Under the pieces are notes generated by a model that was not told the DNA's origin, made no database searches, and saw nothing but the letters and a program-made list of their open reading frames with translations. The position numbers were made by a program, and so were the translations under genes. DNA of 64,000 bases from CAVQYV01 sp963718295 [NCBI: uncultured Methylomirabilota bacterium]. Its GTDB lineage: Bacteria > Methylomirabilota > Methylomirabilia > CAVQYV01. The stretch covers positions 310,001 to 374,000 of the forward strand of contig CAVQYV010000004.1 in NCBI GenBank assembly GCA_963718295.1, given 5' to 3'. Below are positions 8,974-17,725 of the stretch, in pieces; position 1 is the first letter of the stretch; each line of letters opens with the position of its first letter.

Positions 8974-9002
8974 AGGGGCCCAGGGTCTGAGGAATCGAAG
9001 AC

Positions 9003-9293
9003 CGAGGGGTCAAGGATTCGAGTGAAATGCTGAGAAATTACAGAGACTTGCAGGTCTGGCAGAAGTCCTATCAATTGTGTTTAGACCTCTATCGTGCGAC
9101 AAGGGTTTTCCGTGGTGACGAGAAATATGGATTAGCATCACAGATCAGAAGGGCTGTGGTTTCTGTTCCCTCGAACATTGCCGAAGGGTATGGGAGAAAA
9201 ACCACTGCGGATTATGTTCGCTCGCTCTACTGAGGCCCTTATCAGGTCCTTGGAAAAAGAGACACTCGACCCCTTGAATCCTTGACCCCCTCG
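9003..9293. repeat. Inverted repeats enclosing the S23 gene remnant
   Basis: The left arm (9003-9024) reads CGAGGGGTCAAGGATTCGAG plus TG. The reverse complement of the right arm (9263-9293) reads the same apart from one extra G and an inserted AAGGGGTC. The arms lie immediately outside the start and around the stop of the S23 four-helix-bundle remnant. This makes a gene-plus-inverted-repeat module of about 290 bp that resembles a small mobile or intervening element. Confidence 0.7.
9027..9285 (+). pseudogene. Four-helix-bundle S23 (IVP-type) protein, internally deleted
   Basis: The N-terminal 65 codons read as a typical S23/intervening-sequence four-helix-bundle protein: NYRDLQVWQKSY, QIRRAVVSVPSNIAEGYGR and KTTADYVR. 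The frame then stops at 9231-9233. In another frame the sequence continues at once with EALIRSLEKETLDPLNP and a stop at 9283, which matches the family's normal C-terminus. About 35-40 central codons are therefore missing, and the join is out of frame. Intact members are about 115-120 residues and were first noted in intervening sequences of 23S rRNA genes; many occur as orphan genes of unknown function. This copy is flanked by inverted repeats and is not functional as it stands. Confidence 0.75.
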
Positions 9294-9301
9294 AACGCTT
9301 C

Positions 9302-10627
9302 TTATCCCCTGAGCACCTTCTCCATCGCCTTGACGAAGCGGTCAATCTCCCGCTCGGTCATGGGAGCCGAGATGCAACCCATCCCCCGCTCCGAGAAGAA
9401 AATCCCCTCGCCCATCAAGCCCAAGAATGTCTCCCGCACCTTCCCCAGGTCGACGGAGCGGCTGATCCGATAGTCGGTGATATCCGCATCCGTGAAGTGG
9501 AGGAAGAACAGGGACCCCTCCCCGATGGCCTGGGCTGCCACCCCCACCCGCTGGAAGAGCAGGTTCAGCCTCTTTCGCAATAGATCGCCCAGTCCATTCA
9601 GGTGCTCGTAGGCCTTGGGGGTGAGGAGCTTCAAGGTGGCGATGCCGGCGGCCATTCCAATCGGATTGCCATTGTAAGTCCCGGGATGGGGAATGGCCGG
9701 GGCGCCGCTTCGAGGATCCAAAAGCGCCATGATATCTTGTCTTCCCCCGAAGGCCGCTACCGGGAATCCGCCCCCAATGATCTTTCCCATCAGCGTCAGG
9801 TCGGGCTTGACCCCGTAAAGCGCCTGGGCTCCTCCGGGGTGCACCCTCAGGGTGATGATCTCGTCCAGAATGAAGAGGATTCCCTCCCTCCGACAGATTC
9901 CCTCCAGAAAGGAGAGGAAGCCGTCCCGAGGGGGGATCATGCCGGCCATCGCCGGTATGGGCTCCACGATGAGGGCGGCGATCTCCCCTTTATGCCGAGC
10001 CAAGATCCGCTCCACGTTTTCTTTATCGTTGAAGGGGAGGACCACCACCTGATCGGCCGTCTCCTGGGGGATACCGGCTGCCTCGGGGACACTGAGGGGG
10101 GCCTCCTTGGGGCCCAATTTCTCCAGGGGGGTGCGGACGCTCACTTGAACCAGGTCGGAGGTGCCGTGGAATCCTCCCTCGAACTTGGCGATCTTATGCC
10201 GTCCGGTGAAGGCCCGGGCGGCACGCAAGGCAAACATGGCGGCCTCGGTCCCGGAATTGACGAAGCGGAGTTGCTCTACCGAAGGTACGCGTTCCTTGAT
10301 GATCTGGGCCAATCGAATCTCCGATTCGGTGGGGGAGGCAAAGGCAAAACCTCTGCTTACGGCCTCCCTGACCGCCCGCAGCACCTGGGGATGGGCATGG
10401 CCGAGGATCAGGGCCGTATAGTTATTCACGAAATCGATGCGGCGGTGACCATCTGCATCCCAAACGCGACATCCCCTGCCTTTGATCACATAAGGAGGAT
10501 AGGGGAGGAAATAGACGGAAGTGCGGGTGGTGCCTCCCGGCATCACCTTGATGGCGCGCTCGTACAGGCGCCGAGAGCGGGGGGTCTCCTTCTCGTATCC
10601 CAAGAGTGATTGGCTTCTTCGGCTCAT
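9302..10627 (-). CDS. Class III PLP aminotransferase, glutamate-1-semialdehyde aminomutase-like
   Basis: This 441-residue protein has the class III (HemL-like) aminotransferase pattern: MPGGTTRT near the N-terminus, FVNSGTEAAMFALR for phosphate binding, ILDEIITLR, and the PLP lysine in LMGKIIGGGFPVAAFGG, followed by HPGTYNGNP. HemL converts glutamate-1-semialdehyde to 5-aminolevulinate. Many homologues in accessory clusters instead transaminate or isomerise other amino acids, and the LR after DEI differs from the usual DEV/DEIM. A GGGGA ribosome site lies before the ATG. Upstream on the same strand are a flavin reductase, a zinc dehydrogenase and a cupin, so a small catabolic or biosynthetic set is likely. 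I would not call it hemL without the heme genes. Confidence 0.85.
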   Translation of the reverse strand: MSRRSQSLLGYEKETPRSRRLYERAIKVMPGGTTRTSVYFLPYPPYVIKGRGCRVWDADGHRRIDFVNNYTALILGHAHPQVLRAVREAVSRGFAFASPTESEIRLAQIIKERVPSVEQLRFVNSGTEAAMFALRAARAFTGRHKIAKFEGGFHGTSDLVQVSVRTPLEKLGPKEAPLSVPEAAGIPQETADQVVVLPFNDKENVERILARHKGEIAALIVEPIPAMAGMIPPRDGFLSFLEGICRREGILFILDEIITLRVHPGGAQALYGVKPDLTLMGKIIGGGFPVAAFGGRQDIMALLDPRSGAPAIPHPGTYNGNPIGMAAGIATLKLLTPKAYEHLNGLGDLLRKRLNLLFQRVGVAAQAIGEGSLFFLHFTDADITDYRISRSVDLGKVRETFLGLMGEGIFFSERGMGCISAPMTEREIDRFVKAMEKVLRG

Positions 10628-10731
10628 AACGATCCCCTTTCTTTGAGACTGTCTCTTTGATGACCGGATCTGCTCCGTGATTTTGGATCTTTGTGCCTTC
10701 TCTGCCTCTTGGGATCCCTTTTCAAGATCCG

Positions 10732-11304
10732 TCAGAGGCTCGATGTCTTCGTGAATCCGTGTATGCCGAGACTCTCTCCCAACGACCAGTATTCCCGGGA
10801 GAGGAGGTGATATGCCAGGGGCTGAAGCAGCTCTCCCCGCCAGTTGCCCGCTGGGTCGAGGTATTCCTCATCCACGTGGCTGGCCACCACCTCTGCCAGG
10901 AAGAAATCGTGGGTCCCCAGGTTCAGGACTTGCTTGACCCTGCATTCCAGATTGATGGGACACTCCTTGATGAGGGGCGTTCGGACCACCTCTCCAGGGA
11001 GGGGGGTGAGGCCGACGGTGGGAAACTTATCCTTTTCTCTTCCCGAGAGGCTGCCACAGAGATCCACCTCCCTCACCAGGTCTTTGTTCGGCACATTGAC
11101 CACGAATTCCCCCGTTTCCATAATCAGGCGATGAGAGTGGCGGCTGGGCCGGATGGCCATCCCGATCAGGGGAGGGTCGAAACAACAGATGCCGATGGCC
11201 GCCACGGTGAGGATGTTGGGAGCTGACCCCTCAGCCTGACACGTAATCAGACAGACTGGCAGGGGATTGAGCAGGGTGGCGGGCTTGATCTTCCTCTTGG
11301 CCAT
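10732..11304 (-). CDS. Flavin reductase-like FMN-binding split-barrel protein
   Basis: This 190-residue protein has the flavin reductase-like domain: NPLPVCLITC near the N-terminus, NILTVAAIG, PPLIGMAIRPSRHSHRLI, and GEFVVNVP. Members bind FMN and reduce it with NAD(P)H for partner monooxygenases, or act as flavoproteins of unknown role. The conserved HDFFLAEVVASHVDEEYLD region is also typical of the bacterial and archaeal orphan group. An AGAAAGGAC ribosome site precedes the ATG. It lies 104 bp upstream of the aminotransferase and shares its direction. No monooxygenase gene is visible, so the partner is unknown. Confidence 0.88.
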   Translation of the reverse strand: MAKRKIKPATLLNPLPVCLITCQAEGSAPNILTVAAIGICCFDPPLIGMAIRPSRHSHRLIMETGEFVVNVPNKDLVREVDLCGSLSGREKDKFPTVGLTPLPGEVVRTPLIKECPINLECRVKQVLNLGTHDFFLAEVVASHVDEEYLDPAGNWRGELLQPLAYHLLSREYWSLGESLGIHGFTKTSSL

Positions 11305-11613
11305 CTCTTCGTCCTTTCTCTGATAGCCTCTTTGATTCCCCCGGCTTTAGCCGCAGGCGAATGGCTTCTTCTTGCTCCAGGCGGCTCGGTCCGGCCGCCA
11401 CTTCGCTCCCACGGGCATTCGCTCCTTCGATCTCGGCAGCCCGAGAACTCGCCCTCCTCAAAAGCGGATCGGAGGGCTCAGACAGCTCGGCCTGACTGCC
11501 CCCCGAGCTCTCCTCGCTCATAAGCGCCCAAGGTTGCTCAGGAACTGGCCGGACCGGAGAGAGAAGATTGCGGGCTTGCCCTGGAGTATCGATAAATGGG
11601 TCACTCCGGGAGA
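11305..11613. other. Gap between flavin reductase and zinc dehydrogenase genes, carrying repeat copy B
   Basis: This gap of about 310 bp lies between two minus-strand genes. Most of it is the second copy of the palindromic repeat (11387-11557). The rest shows no ORF with family features and no clear promoter. Confidence 0.6.
11387..11557. repeat. Palindromic dispersed repeat, copy B
   Basis: Second copy of the element at 7665-7833, same orientation, 171 bp. It keeps the CGGTCCGG and CCGGACCGG ends and the CCCTCC/GGAGGG and CCGAG/CTCGG inner pairs. In the next stem, an A-T pair of copy A (7710 with 7783) is replaced here by C-G (11432 with 11507). This is a compensating change that preserves pairing. 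Confidence 0.8.
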
Positions 11614-12696
11614 TCAATCAGGGATCAGGGCGACCCGCAGGGCCTCCGCGCTGGAGGCTGCCAGATCGAATGCCCCTTCCCAATCCTTCAGGGGAAAGAC
11701 ATGGGAGATGAGGGGCTTGAGGTTCACCTTGTTCTGGGCCACGAGCTGGATGGCAGAGCGCCAGGAAGTCCAGAGGTGGGAGATCTCCCCCTTGATGTCC
11801 AGCTCCTTGACGATGATCTTACGGGTATCGAGAGAGGCGGTGATACCACCGCGGATGCCGCCCCCGGAGATCAGGATCCGCCCGCCGGGTCGAACCAGAT
11901 CCAAGGTCTCCTCCACCGCCTGGGGCGAGCCGGTGTTCTCCACCACCACGTCCACTCCGATCCCCCCGGTCATCTCCTTGACGATCTCCAACAGGTTCTC
12001 TTTCTCCACGTTCACCGTCCGATCGGCCCCCAACTCGCCTGCCAGCTTCAAGCGGCTCTTCTCATCCCGGCTCAATCCCGTGATCATGACCGAAGAAGCC
12101 CCGACCGCCCGGGCAATCTGGAGGAGGATCAGTCCCCGGGCACCAGGACCCAGGATCAGTAAGGACTCCCCAGCGGTGAGTTGCATGCGTTCAACCAGGC
12201 TATGGAAGGAACCGGCGGTGGGCTCGATGAGGGTGGCCTCCTTCAATCCGATGGAGTCTGGGAGACGGTGAAGGTGCTTCTCCGGCCACACCACATATTT
12301 GGCGAAGGCCCCTCCGGAGATGTAATGGATGCGCTGGTCGGCGGGAATCATATTGGCGCAGATGTTGATCCGCCCGGTGCGACAGTTGATGCATTTGCCG
12401 CAGTAGAAGGTGACGATCTCGCCCACCACCCGGTCGCCCACCTTGAAATCGGTGACCTTTGGGCCCACCTCGATCACGGTCCCGGACATTTCATGACCGG
12501 AGACGACCGCCCGGGAAGGACCCTTGATCCCTCTCCGATCCGTATCCTTCCATTTGTGGACATCGCTGCCGCAGATCCCGCAAAAGGCGACTTCGATCAG
12601 GACATCATTCGGGGCAAAAGGATTCCTCCCGATCTGTGGCTTGGGGACTTCCTCCAGCTTGTATCGTCCATCCGGATAGAGGACCAACCCTTGCAT
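11614..12696 (-). CDS. Zinc-dependent alcohol/polyol dehydrogenase (MDR)
   Basis: This 360-residue protein is a full-length MDR enzyme. The catalytic zinc site is shown by CGICGSDVHKWK and GHEMSG; the structural zinc lobe by FYCGKCINCRTGRINIC; the Rossmann motif by LILGPGARGLILLQIA. It belongs with threonine, sorbitol and butanediol dehydrogenases, which oxidise a secondary alcohol with NAD. A GGAAAGGAG ribosome site precedes the ATG. It lies 71 bp downstream of the cupin gene on the same strand, so they are probably transcribed together. The substrate cannot be read from the sequence. Confidence 0.9.
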   Translation of the reverse strand: MQGLVLYPDGRYKLEEVPKPQIGRNPFAPNDVLIEVAFCGICGSDVHKWKDTDRRGIKGPSRAVVSGHEMSGTVIEVGPKVTDFKVGDRVVGEIVTFYCGKCINCRTGRINICANMIPADQRIHYISGGAFAKYVVWPEKHLHRLPDSIGLKEATLIEPTAGSFHSLVERMQLTAGESLLILGPGARGLILLQIARAVGASSVMITGLSRDEKSRLKLAGELGADRTVNVEKENLLEIVKEMTGGIGVDVVVENTGSPQAVEETLDLVRPGGRILISGGGIRGGITASLDTRKIIVKELDIKGEISHLWTSWRSAIQLVAQNKVNLKPLISHVFPLKDWEGAFDLAASSAEALRVALIPD

Positions 12697-12767
12697 TCCG
12701 TTCTCCTTTCCCAGTGAAGATGGAGGCCATTATAGAGGAATCAGCAGAAGATGAAAGAAGGGAGTCC

Positions 12768-13142
12768 CTAATCGCGGATGGCCTCCGCCTTGATCGCATC
12801 CTCGGTCTTGCTCCGGGATGGAATCACGCAGATGAACTCCATGTTCTCGGTGCCGGTATTGCGAAAGCAGTGTTCCTCCCCCGGGGCGACAAAGATCACG
12901 GATCCCGGCTGGATGGGGGCCTGGAATCCTTTCTGGAAGACGATGCCGACTCCTTTGAGTACGAAAACCTGATGCTCCCAGGGATGGCGGTGATGATGGG
13001 ATTGGCCCCCTGGCTCCACCTCTACCACCCGCATGTCGAAATTGGGGGCCCCATCCTTCTCGCTGATGACCCAGCGCAGTCCCGCTTTGGCGCCCTGGGG
13101 TTTCTCGAGCATTACTTCCCGATAACTCTCTCTCACCAACAT
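12768..13142 (-). CDS. Small cupin-domain protein
   Basis: This 124-residue single-domain cupin has the first metal-binding motif as SHHHRHPWEHQVFVLKG and the second as VAPGEEHCFRN. The His/Glu set would bind one metal ion in a beta barrel. Such proteins include isomerases, dioxygenases and sensors. The frame is open further upstream to 13220, but the ATG at 13142 has an AGGAAAGGAG ribosome site and starts the conserved part. It is the first gene of the minus-strand set and is divergent from the radical SAM gene. Function unknown beyond the fold. Confidence 0.85.
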   Translation of the reverse strand: MLVRESYREVMLEKPQGAKAGLRWVISEKDGAPNFDMRVVEVEPGGQSHHHRHPWEHQVFVLKGVGIVFQKGFQAPIQPGSVIFVAPGEEHCFRNTGTENMEFICVIPSRSKTEDAIKAEAIRD

Positions 13143-13487
13143 CTTGTGCTCCTTTCCTATGCGTGATGGAGTATGTCTATTGGGGTGATGGATCGACCCG
13201 ACACAACTTGCTGCTGCCACAGAAATACGTAGGGAACCATTAGGTCTGGCCGAAGAAACAATCTACAACAATTGAGGAACGGGGTCAAATGAAGAGTGGG
13301 AAAGTCCTCTTTCGATTCGGTCGTGGACATCGGGGGCATTTTCCCTGCCTTCGAAATGAGGGGGATGGGGGAAGATCTCTGCAACTCTACCAGCCATCAT
13401 CAAGAGAGCCTCGAAATCGTCAAATCGCTGGGCGGTGATTTCCATCGGGTAAAAGATGTGCTAAGATATAGTTTCGATTCACCGTCG
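13143..13487. other. Divergent intergenic region, cupin (-) and radical SAM (+)
   Basis: About 345 bp without a supported gene. The radical SAM reading frame stays open through part of it (to 13296), but that translation has no family features. A weak extended -10 (TGCTAAGAT, 13459-13467) precedes the plus gene without a good -35. Promoters for both directions should lie here; none is convincing. Confidence 0.5.
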
Positions 13488-14429
13488 ATGGGGAGGGACA
13501 AGATTCTCCATTCTGAGCCGTCTTACATCACGCTTAATCCTACGGGGGGGCTGGTTCGGAGCATCGAGCATGCCCTGGAGCTCCTGGGACCCTGCCGCCT
13601 CTGTCCCCGGGCCTGCGGAGCCGATCGGATCGGAGGAGGGGTGGGATTCTGCGGAGCAGGCCGATGGGCCAAGGTTGCCAGCGCCAATCTGCACTGGGGA
13701 GAGGAGCCTCCGCTGGTGGAAGCAGGAGGGTCGGGAACGGTCTTCTTTTCCCATTGCAGCCTGCGGTGCTGTTTCTGTCAGAATTATCCCATCAGCCACC
13801 TGGGAAATGGCAGGGAAGTGGATGCAGTCGGCCTGGCCCAGATGATGCTCGACCTTCAGGGAAGGGGTGCGGCCAACATCAATCTGGTTACCGGGAGCCA
13901 TTTCCTTCCCCAGATCCTGGAGGCCCTGCCCGCGGCGATCCAAGGGGGACTGAGGCTGCCATTGGTCTACAATTGCGGCGGGTATGAGTCGCTGGAGGCG
14001 CTTCGTCTTCTCGAAGGAATCATCGATATCTATCTGCCTGATGCCAAGTACGGAGAGATCGAATGGGCCCAACTCTACTCGGGGGCGCCGGATTATGTAG
14101 AGGTCAATCGGGCAGCCTTGAGGGAGATGTATCGACAGGTGGGAGGCCTCCAGGTGGATTCGGAGGGGAGGGCCAGGAGGGGCCTGATCGTTCGCCACCT
14201 GCTGCTTCCCGGACAAACGGAGAACACCCGGAAGGTCCTTGGCTTCTTGGCCGCGGAGTTGAATCCTCATATCCATGTCAGTCTGATGAGCCAATATTTT
14301 CCGGCGTGGAAGGCAAGGATGTTTCCCGATCTGCGGCGCAAGGTGAATCGGAAGGAGCTTAGGAAGGCCATTCAGGTGCTGGAGGATCTGGGTCTGGATC
14401 AGGGGTGGCATCAGGTTTGGCAAGACTGA
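13488..14429 (+). CDS. Radical SAM protein, PflA-like (COG1313 type)
   Basis: This 313-residue protein starts at ATG 13488; a longer open frame upstream lacks conserved sequence. It opens with [12 protein letters not shown] and GFCGAG, a cysteine-rich N-terminal segment typical of this group. The radical SAM cluster motif follows as [10 protein letters not shown] (CxxxCxxC), then [14 protein letters not shown] and [12 protein letters not shown]. The family is annotated as putative pyruvate formate-lyase activating enzyme, and its true partner is generally unknown. A radical SAM enzyme cuts S-adenosylmethionine to make a 5'-deoxyadenosyl radical. It lies 66 bp before uvrA. No glycyl radical enzyme is in the window, so activation of PFL is not supported by context. 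Confidence 0.9.
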   Translation: MGRDKILHSEPSYITLNPTGGLVRSIEHALELLGPCRLCPRACGADRIGGGVGFCGAGRWAKVASANLHWGEEPPLVEAGGSGTVFFSHCSLRCCFCQNYPISHLGNGREVDAVGLAQMMLDLQGRGAANINLVTGSHFLPQILEALPAAIQGGLRLPLVYNCGGYESLEALRLLEGIIDIYLPDAKYGEIEWAQLYSGAPDYVEVNRAALREMYRQVGGLQVDSEGRARRGLIVRHLLLPGQTENTRKVLGFLAAELNPHIHVSLMSQYFPAWKARMFPDLRRKVNRKELRKAIQVLEDLGLDQGWHQVWQD

Positions 14430-14495
14430 TGTGGAGCTATCAGAGATCGCTGGAGGATTTCGTGAGGAGTCGAGGGCTCGTTCAGGGATAAAGCG

Positions 14496-17114
14496 ATGGG
14501 AAGCGATAAGATCATCATCAAGGGAGCACGGGAACACAATCTGAAGAACATCGATCTGGTCATCCCTCGGGATCGATTGGTGGTCATTACCGGGGTGTCA
14601 GGGTCGGGGAAGTCTTCTCTGGCCTTCGACACGATCTATGCGGAGGGGCAAAGACGCTATGTGGAGTCCCTTTCTGCCTATGCCCGACAATTTCTGGAAC
14701 AGATGGATAAACCGGATGTGGACCTGATCGAAGGCCTTTCTCCGGCCATCTCCATCGAACAGAAAACTACCTCCAAGAACCCTCGTTCCACGGTCGCCAC
14801 GGTGACGGAGATCTATGATTACCTACGCCTCCTCTTTGCGCGGGTGGGAAAGCCCTTCTGCTATCAATGCAAGAAGCCGATCACCTCTCAGACCGTGCAG
14901 CAGATCGTGGATCAATTGCTGGCCATGGCCCCGGGCACCCGCATCCAGATCCTGGCTCCCGTGGTTCGCGGAAGAAAGGGGGAGTACCGCAAGGTCTTCG
15001 CCGACCTTCGCAAGGAAGGCCTCGTCCGGGTCAGGGTGAACGGGGTCCTGAGGGATTTGGATGAGGAGATCGAGCTGGATCGAAACAAGAAACAGACCAT
15101 CGAGGCAGTAGTGGATCGATTGGTGATCCAAGAGGACATCCGAACCCGTCTGGCCGACTCCCTGGAGATCGCCCTGGGGATGGCGGAGGGCCTGGTCATT
15201 ATCAACGTGGCCGAGGGGAAGGATCTCTTCTTCTCCACCCGGTTGGCCTGCATCGACTGCGGGGTAAGCTACCCCGAGATTTCCCCCCGCATCTTCTCCT
15301 TCAATAATCCCCACGGGGCCTGTCCCGTCTGCGGCGGGCTGGGAACCAAGATCGACCCCCACTTCGATCTCCTGTTGGAAGGAGGGATGGGATATCCATA
15401 CGGAGGAATCCGCGGGCTGGATCGCCGTTATAAGGAGACTCAATCCAGCCGGGTGAAGGAGCAGATCGAGAATTTGATGGATAGGCTGGCCAGCGTTCGA
15501 CCCTGCCCAGAGTGCAACGGGGCCAGACTGCGGAAGGAGAGCCTGGCGGTCAAGGTCGCAGAATTGTCCATTGCGGAAGTGGCCCGTTTCTCGGTGAAGG
15601 AGGCCATTCGGTTTTTCGAGGGTCTGGCCCTCTCCCCGAAGGATCAGGAGATCGCCCGTCGCATCCTGAAAGAGATACGGGAGCGTTTGGGTTTCCTGGC
15701 CAATGTGGGCCTGGATTACCTGACCCTCGATCGCTCCGCAGCCACGCTCTCCGGTGGAGAGGGCCAGAGGATCCGGCTGGCTACCCAGATTGGATCCAGT
15801 CTGGTAGGGGTTCTCTATATCCTGGATGAGCCGAGCATTGGCCTGCATCAGCGGGATAATGCTCGGCTCCTTCGAACCCTCCAGCAGCTGCGAGATCTGG
15901 GAAACACCATCTTGGTGGTCGAGCACGACGAGGAGACCATCCGGATCGCCGATCATGTCATCGACCTGGGCCCGGGGGCCGGAGAGGCGGGAGGATTTGT
16001 GGTAGCTGATGGTCCTCCCCCGGCGATCATCGCCTGCAGGGAATCCATTACTGGGAAATACCTGAGCAAGGAGTTCAGGATCCCGGTTCCCGGGGCCAGG
16101 AGGCCTCCCAACGGCAACTATCTGACCATCCTGGGGGCCAGGGAGCATAATTTGAAGAATATTGAGGTAGAGATTCCCCTGGGTGTCTTCACCTGCATCA
16201 CCGGCGTGTCCGGATCGGGAAAGAGCACTCTCATCAATGAAATCCTGCGCAAGGCCCTGAACCGAAGGATCTACGGATCCAGGGAGGAGCCTGGGGAACA
16301 TGGGGAGATCTTGGGAGCCGATCTTATAGACAAAGTAATCGACATTGACCAATCTCCCATTGGCCGCACTCCTCGCTCTAATCCAGCTACCTATACCGGG
16401 GTTTTCAGTTTCATCCGGGATCTGTTCGCTCTGACTCCGGAAGCTCGGGTCCGCGGATATAAGCCGGGCCGGTTCAGCTTCAACGTAAAGGGTGGGAGAT
16501 GTGAAGCATGTCAGGGGGATGGAATCATCAAGATCGAGATGCATTTCCTGCCGGATGTCTATGTGACCTGCGAGGTTTGCCGAGGCCAGCGATACAATCG
16601 AGAGACTCTGGAGATCCAATATAAGGGCAAGAGCATTGCCGAGGTCCTGAATATGACGGTCAAAGAGGCGCTGGAATTCTTCGGCAAGATCCCTTCCATC
16701 CAATTCAAGCTCAAAACGCTATACGATGTGGGCTTGGGCTACATCAAGTTGGGCCAGTCGGCTACTACCTTGTCCGGTGGGGAGGCCCAGAGGGTGAAGC
16801 TCTCCAAAGAACTGGGCAAGAGGGGAACCGGTCGCACCCTGTACATATTGGATGAGCCGACGGTGGGACTGCACTTTGCAGATATTCAGCAGCTCCTGGA
16901 CGTCCTTCATAGGCTGACAGACGGAGGAAATACCGTCTTGGTCATCGAGCACAATCTGGATGTCATCAAGACGGCCGATTATGTGATCGATTTAGGCCCC
17001 GAGGGGGGAGACGCAGGGGGATATGTTATCGCCACGGGGACACCGGAGGAGGTCATGCAGGTTGATCGGTCTCATACGGGCCAATTCCTGCGCCGGGTCC
17101 TGCAAGGACAATGA
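14496..17114 (+). CDS. uvrA: UvrABC excinuclease subunit A, with an internal deletion
   Basis: UvrA is the damage-recognising ATPase of nucleotide excision repair and loads UvrB onto DNA. Two ABC modules are visible, with Walker [10 protein letters not shown] and GVSGSGKST, signatures LSGGEGQR and LSGGEAQR, and Walker B ILDEPS and ILDEPT. The Zn motifs CIDC...CPVC, CPEC and CEAC...CEVC are present. The protein is 872 residues; most UvrA proteins are about 940. The shortfall is a single in-frame gap of about 70 residues between the CPVCGGLG motif and RRYKET (residues about 283-308 here). This removes most of the segment that links the first Zn module to the signature domain. All other motifs are intact, so it may still work. 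A cloning or assembly gap is also possible. Confidence 0.95.
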   Translation: MGSDKIIIKGAREHNLKNIDLVIPRDRLVVITGVSGSGKSSLAFDTIYAEGQRRYVESLSAYARQFLEQMDKPDVDLIEGLSPAISIEQKTTSKNPRSTVATVTEIYDYLRLLFARVGKPFCYQCKKPITSQTVQQIVDQLLAMAPGTRIQILAPVVRGRKGEYRKVFADLRKEGLVRVRVNGVLRDLDEEIELDRNKKQTIEAVVDRLVIQEDIRTRLADSLEIALGMAEGLVIINVAEGKDLFFSTRLACIDCGVSYPEISPRIFSFNNPHGACPVCGGLGTKIDPHFDLLLEGGMGYPYGGIRGLDRRYKETQSSRVKEQIENLMDRLASVRPCPECNGARLRKESLAVKVAELSIAEVARFSVKEAIRFFEGLALSPKDQEIARRILKEIRERLGFLANVGLDYLTLDRSAATLSGGEGQRIRLATQIGSSLVGVLYILDEPSIGLHQRDNARLLRTLQQLRDLGNTILVVEHDEETIRIADHVIDLGPGAGEAGGFVVADGPPPAIIACRESITGKYLSKEFRIPVPGARRPPNGNYLTILGAREHNLKNIEVEIPLGVFTCITGVSGSGKSTLINEILRKALNRRIYGSREEPGEHGEILGADLIDKVIDIDQSPIGRTPRSNPATYTGVFSFIRDLFALTPEARVRGYKPGRFSFNVKGGRCEACQGDGIIKIEMHFLPDVYVTCEVCRGQRYNRETLEIQYKGKSIAEVLNMTVKEALEFFGKIPSIQFKLKTLYDVGLGYIKLGQSATTLSGGEAQRVKLSKELGKRGTGRTLYILDEPTVGLHFADIQQLLDVLHRLTDGGNTVLVIEHNLDVIKTADYVIDLGPEGGDAGGYVIATGTPEEVMQVDRSHTGQFLRRVLQGQ

Positions 17115-17271
17115 TCTCCCCACAGGTCCGGGTGGCAGAGGCAGATCTTCGGCAGGAGTGCCTAGCCAGGCTAATTCCTGCAGCGAGGTTTCGGATGAGC
17201 CCGCGAGCTATCGTCTCGTGACATCCCGCGCGCCTTCTCCGGAGGCCCCTTTGTGGGTCAATCCCGCACCT

Positions 17272-17313
17272 GGATGGGATGCGGAAAAAAATGCTCCCAT
17301 CCTGATTTTTTTT
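17272..17313 (+). terminator. Rho-independent terminator downstream of uvrA
   Basis: GGATGGGA (17272-17279) pairs with TCCCATCC (17295-17302), followed by TGA and eight Ts (17306-17313). It lies 158 bp after the uvrA stop and just upstream of a promoter, so it separates uvrA from the polyamine operon. The loop is 15 nt and A-rich. Confidence 0.85.
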
Positions 17314-17314
17314 C

Positions 17315-17342
17315 TTGCAATTCTGACTAAATGGAGTATAAA
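17315..17342 (+). promoter_or_regulatory. Sigma70-type promoter for the speD leader
   Basis: TTGCAA (17315-17320) and TATAAA (17337-17342) are separated by 16 bp. The promoter lies directly after the uvrA terminator, and the start point would be near 17350. This gives speD a leader of about 375 nt. Confidence 0.65.
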
Positions 17343-17349
17343 CCCCATA

Positions 17350-17725
17350 ACAAATTTCGGCCTGGCAGAGCAACACTGAAGCTAACCGTCGGCGGGGTGC
17401 GGCTTTTGGGGAGTAGAGGAGATTTTCTTTGGAATTTCGCTCATTGACTGTGACCACCTTGCCGCCGGAGGCAGGGCACATCTGGCTGGGCACCCTCCGG
17501 CCAAGCGGAATTGCTCGCCCATCAATGCATTAGAGGCCTCCCCTCCGGGGCAAAGGAGGATAGAATAATGTAGAATATGGCCCCCAATTTTACGCTGTAT
17601 GGGCGCTGGGCAAGGGGAAGTACAAAAAAGACGAGCGTCCCCAGTTCAGGAACTCTGGGAAATTGCCAGGGCCTAATTGCAGAGGGTGATCAAACAGCTA
17701 AAATTCCGAAAAGGGGGTAAATCGA
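17350..17725 (+). other. Long structured leader upstream of speD
   Basis: This stretch of about 375 nt has no full gene. It contains a strong hairpin: GCCGGAGG (17464-17471) pairs with CCTCCGGC (17493-17500). Further down, a consensus ribosome site AAGGAGG (17553-17559) is followed 8 nt later by ATG and then directly by TAG (17568-17573), a start-stop element. I do not recognise a known riboswitch class or 6S RNA. A leader of this length before a polyamine gene suggests post-transcriptional control, but this is inference. Confidence 0.5.

Noticed and set aside
7665-11557. Composite transposon bounded by the two repeats
   Set aside because: No transposase or recombinase lies between the copies, and no target duplications were seen at their ends.
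14823-16703. 626-codon open frame antisense to uvrA
   Set aside because: It is the shadow of the uvrA codon pattern in a GC-rich genome; the translation has no motif and the plus strand is a clear uvrA.
17370-17565. 6S RNA or known riboswitch in the speD leader
   Set aside because: Only a short GGGGAG/CTCCCC closing pair and one hairpin were found; no hallmark bases of 6S, SAM or other classes were seen, so it is left as an unassigned leader.
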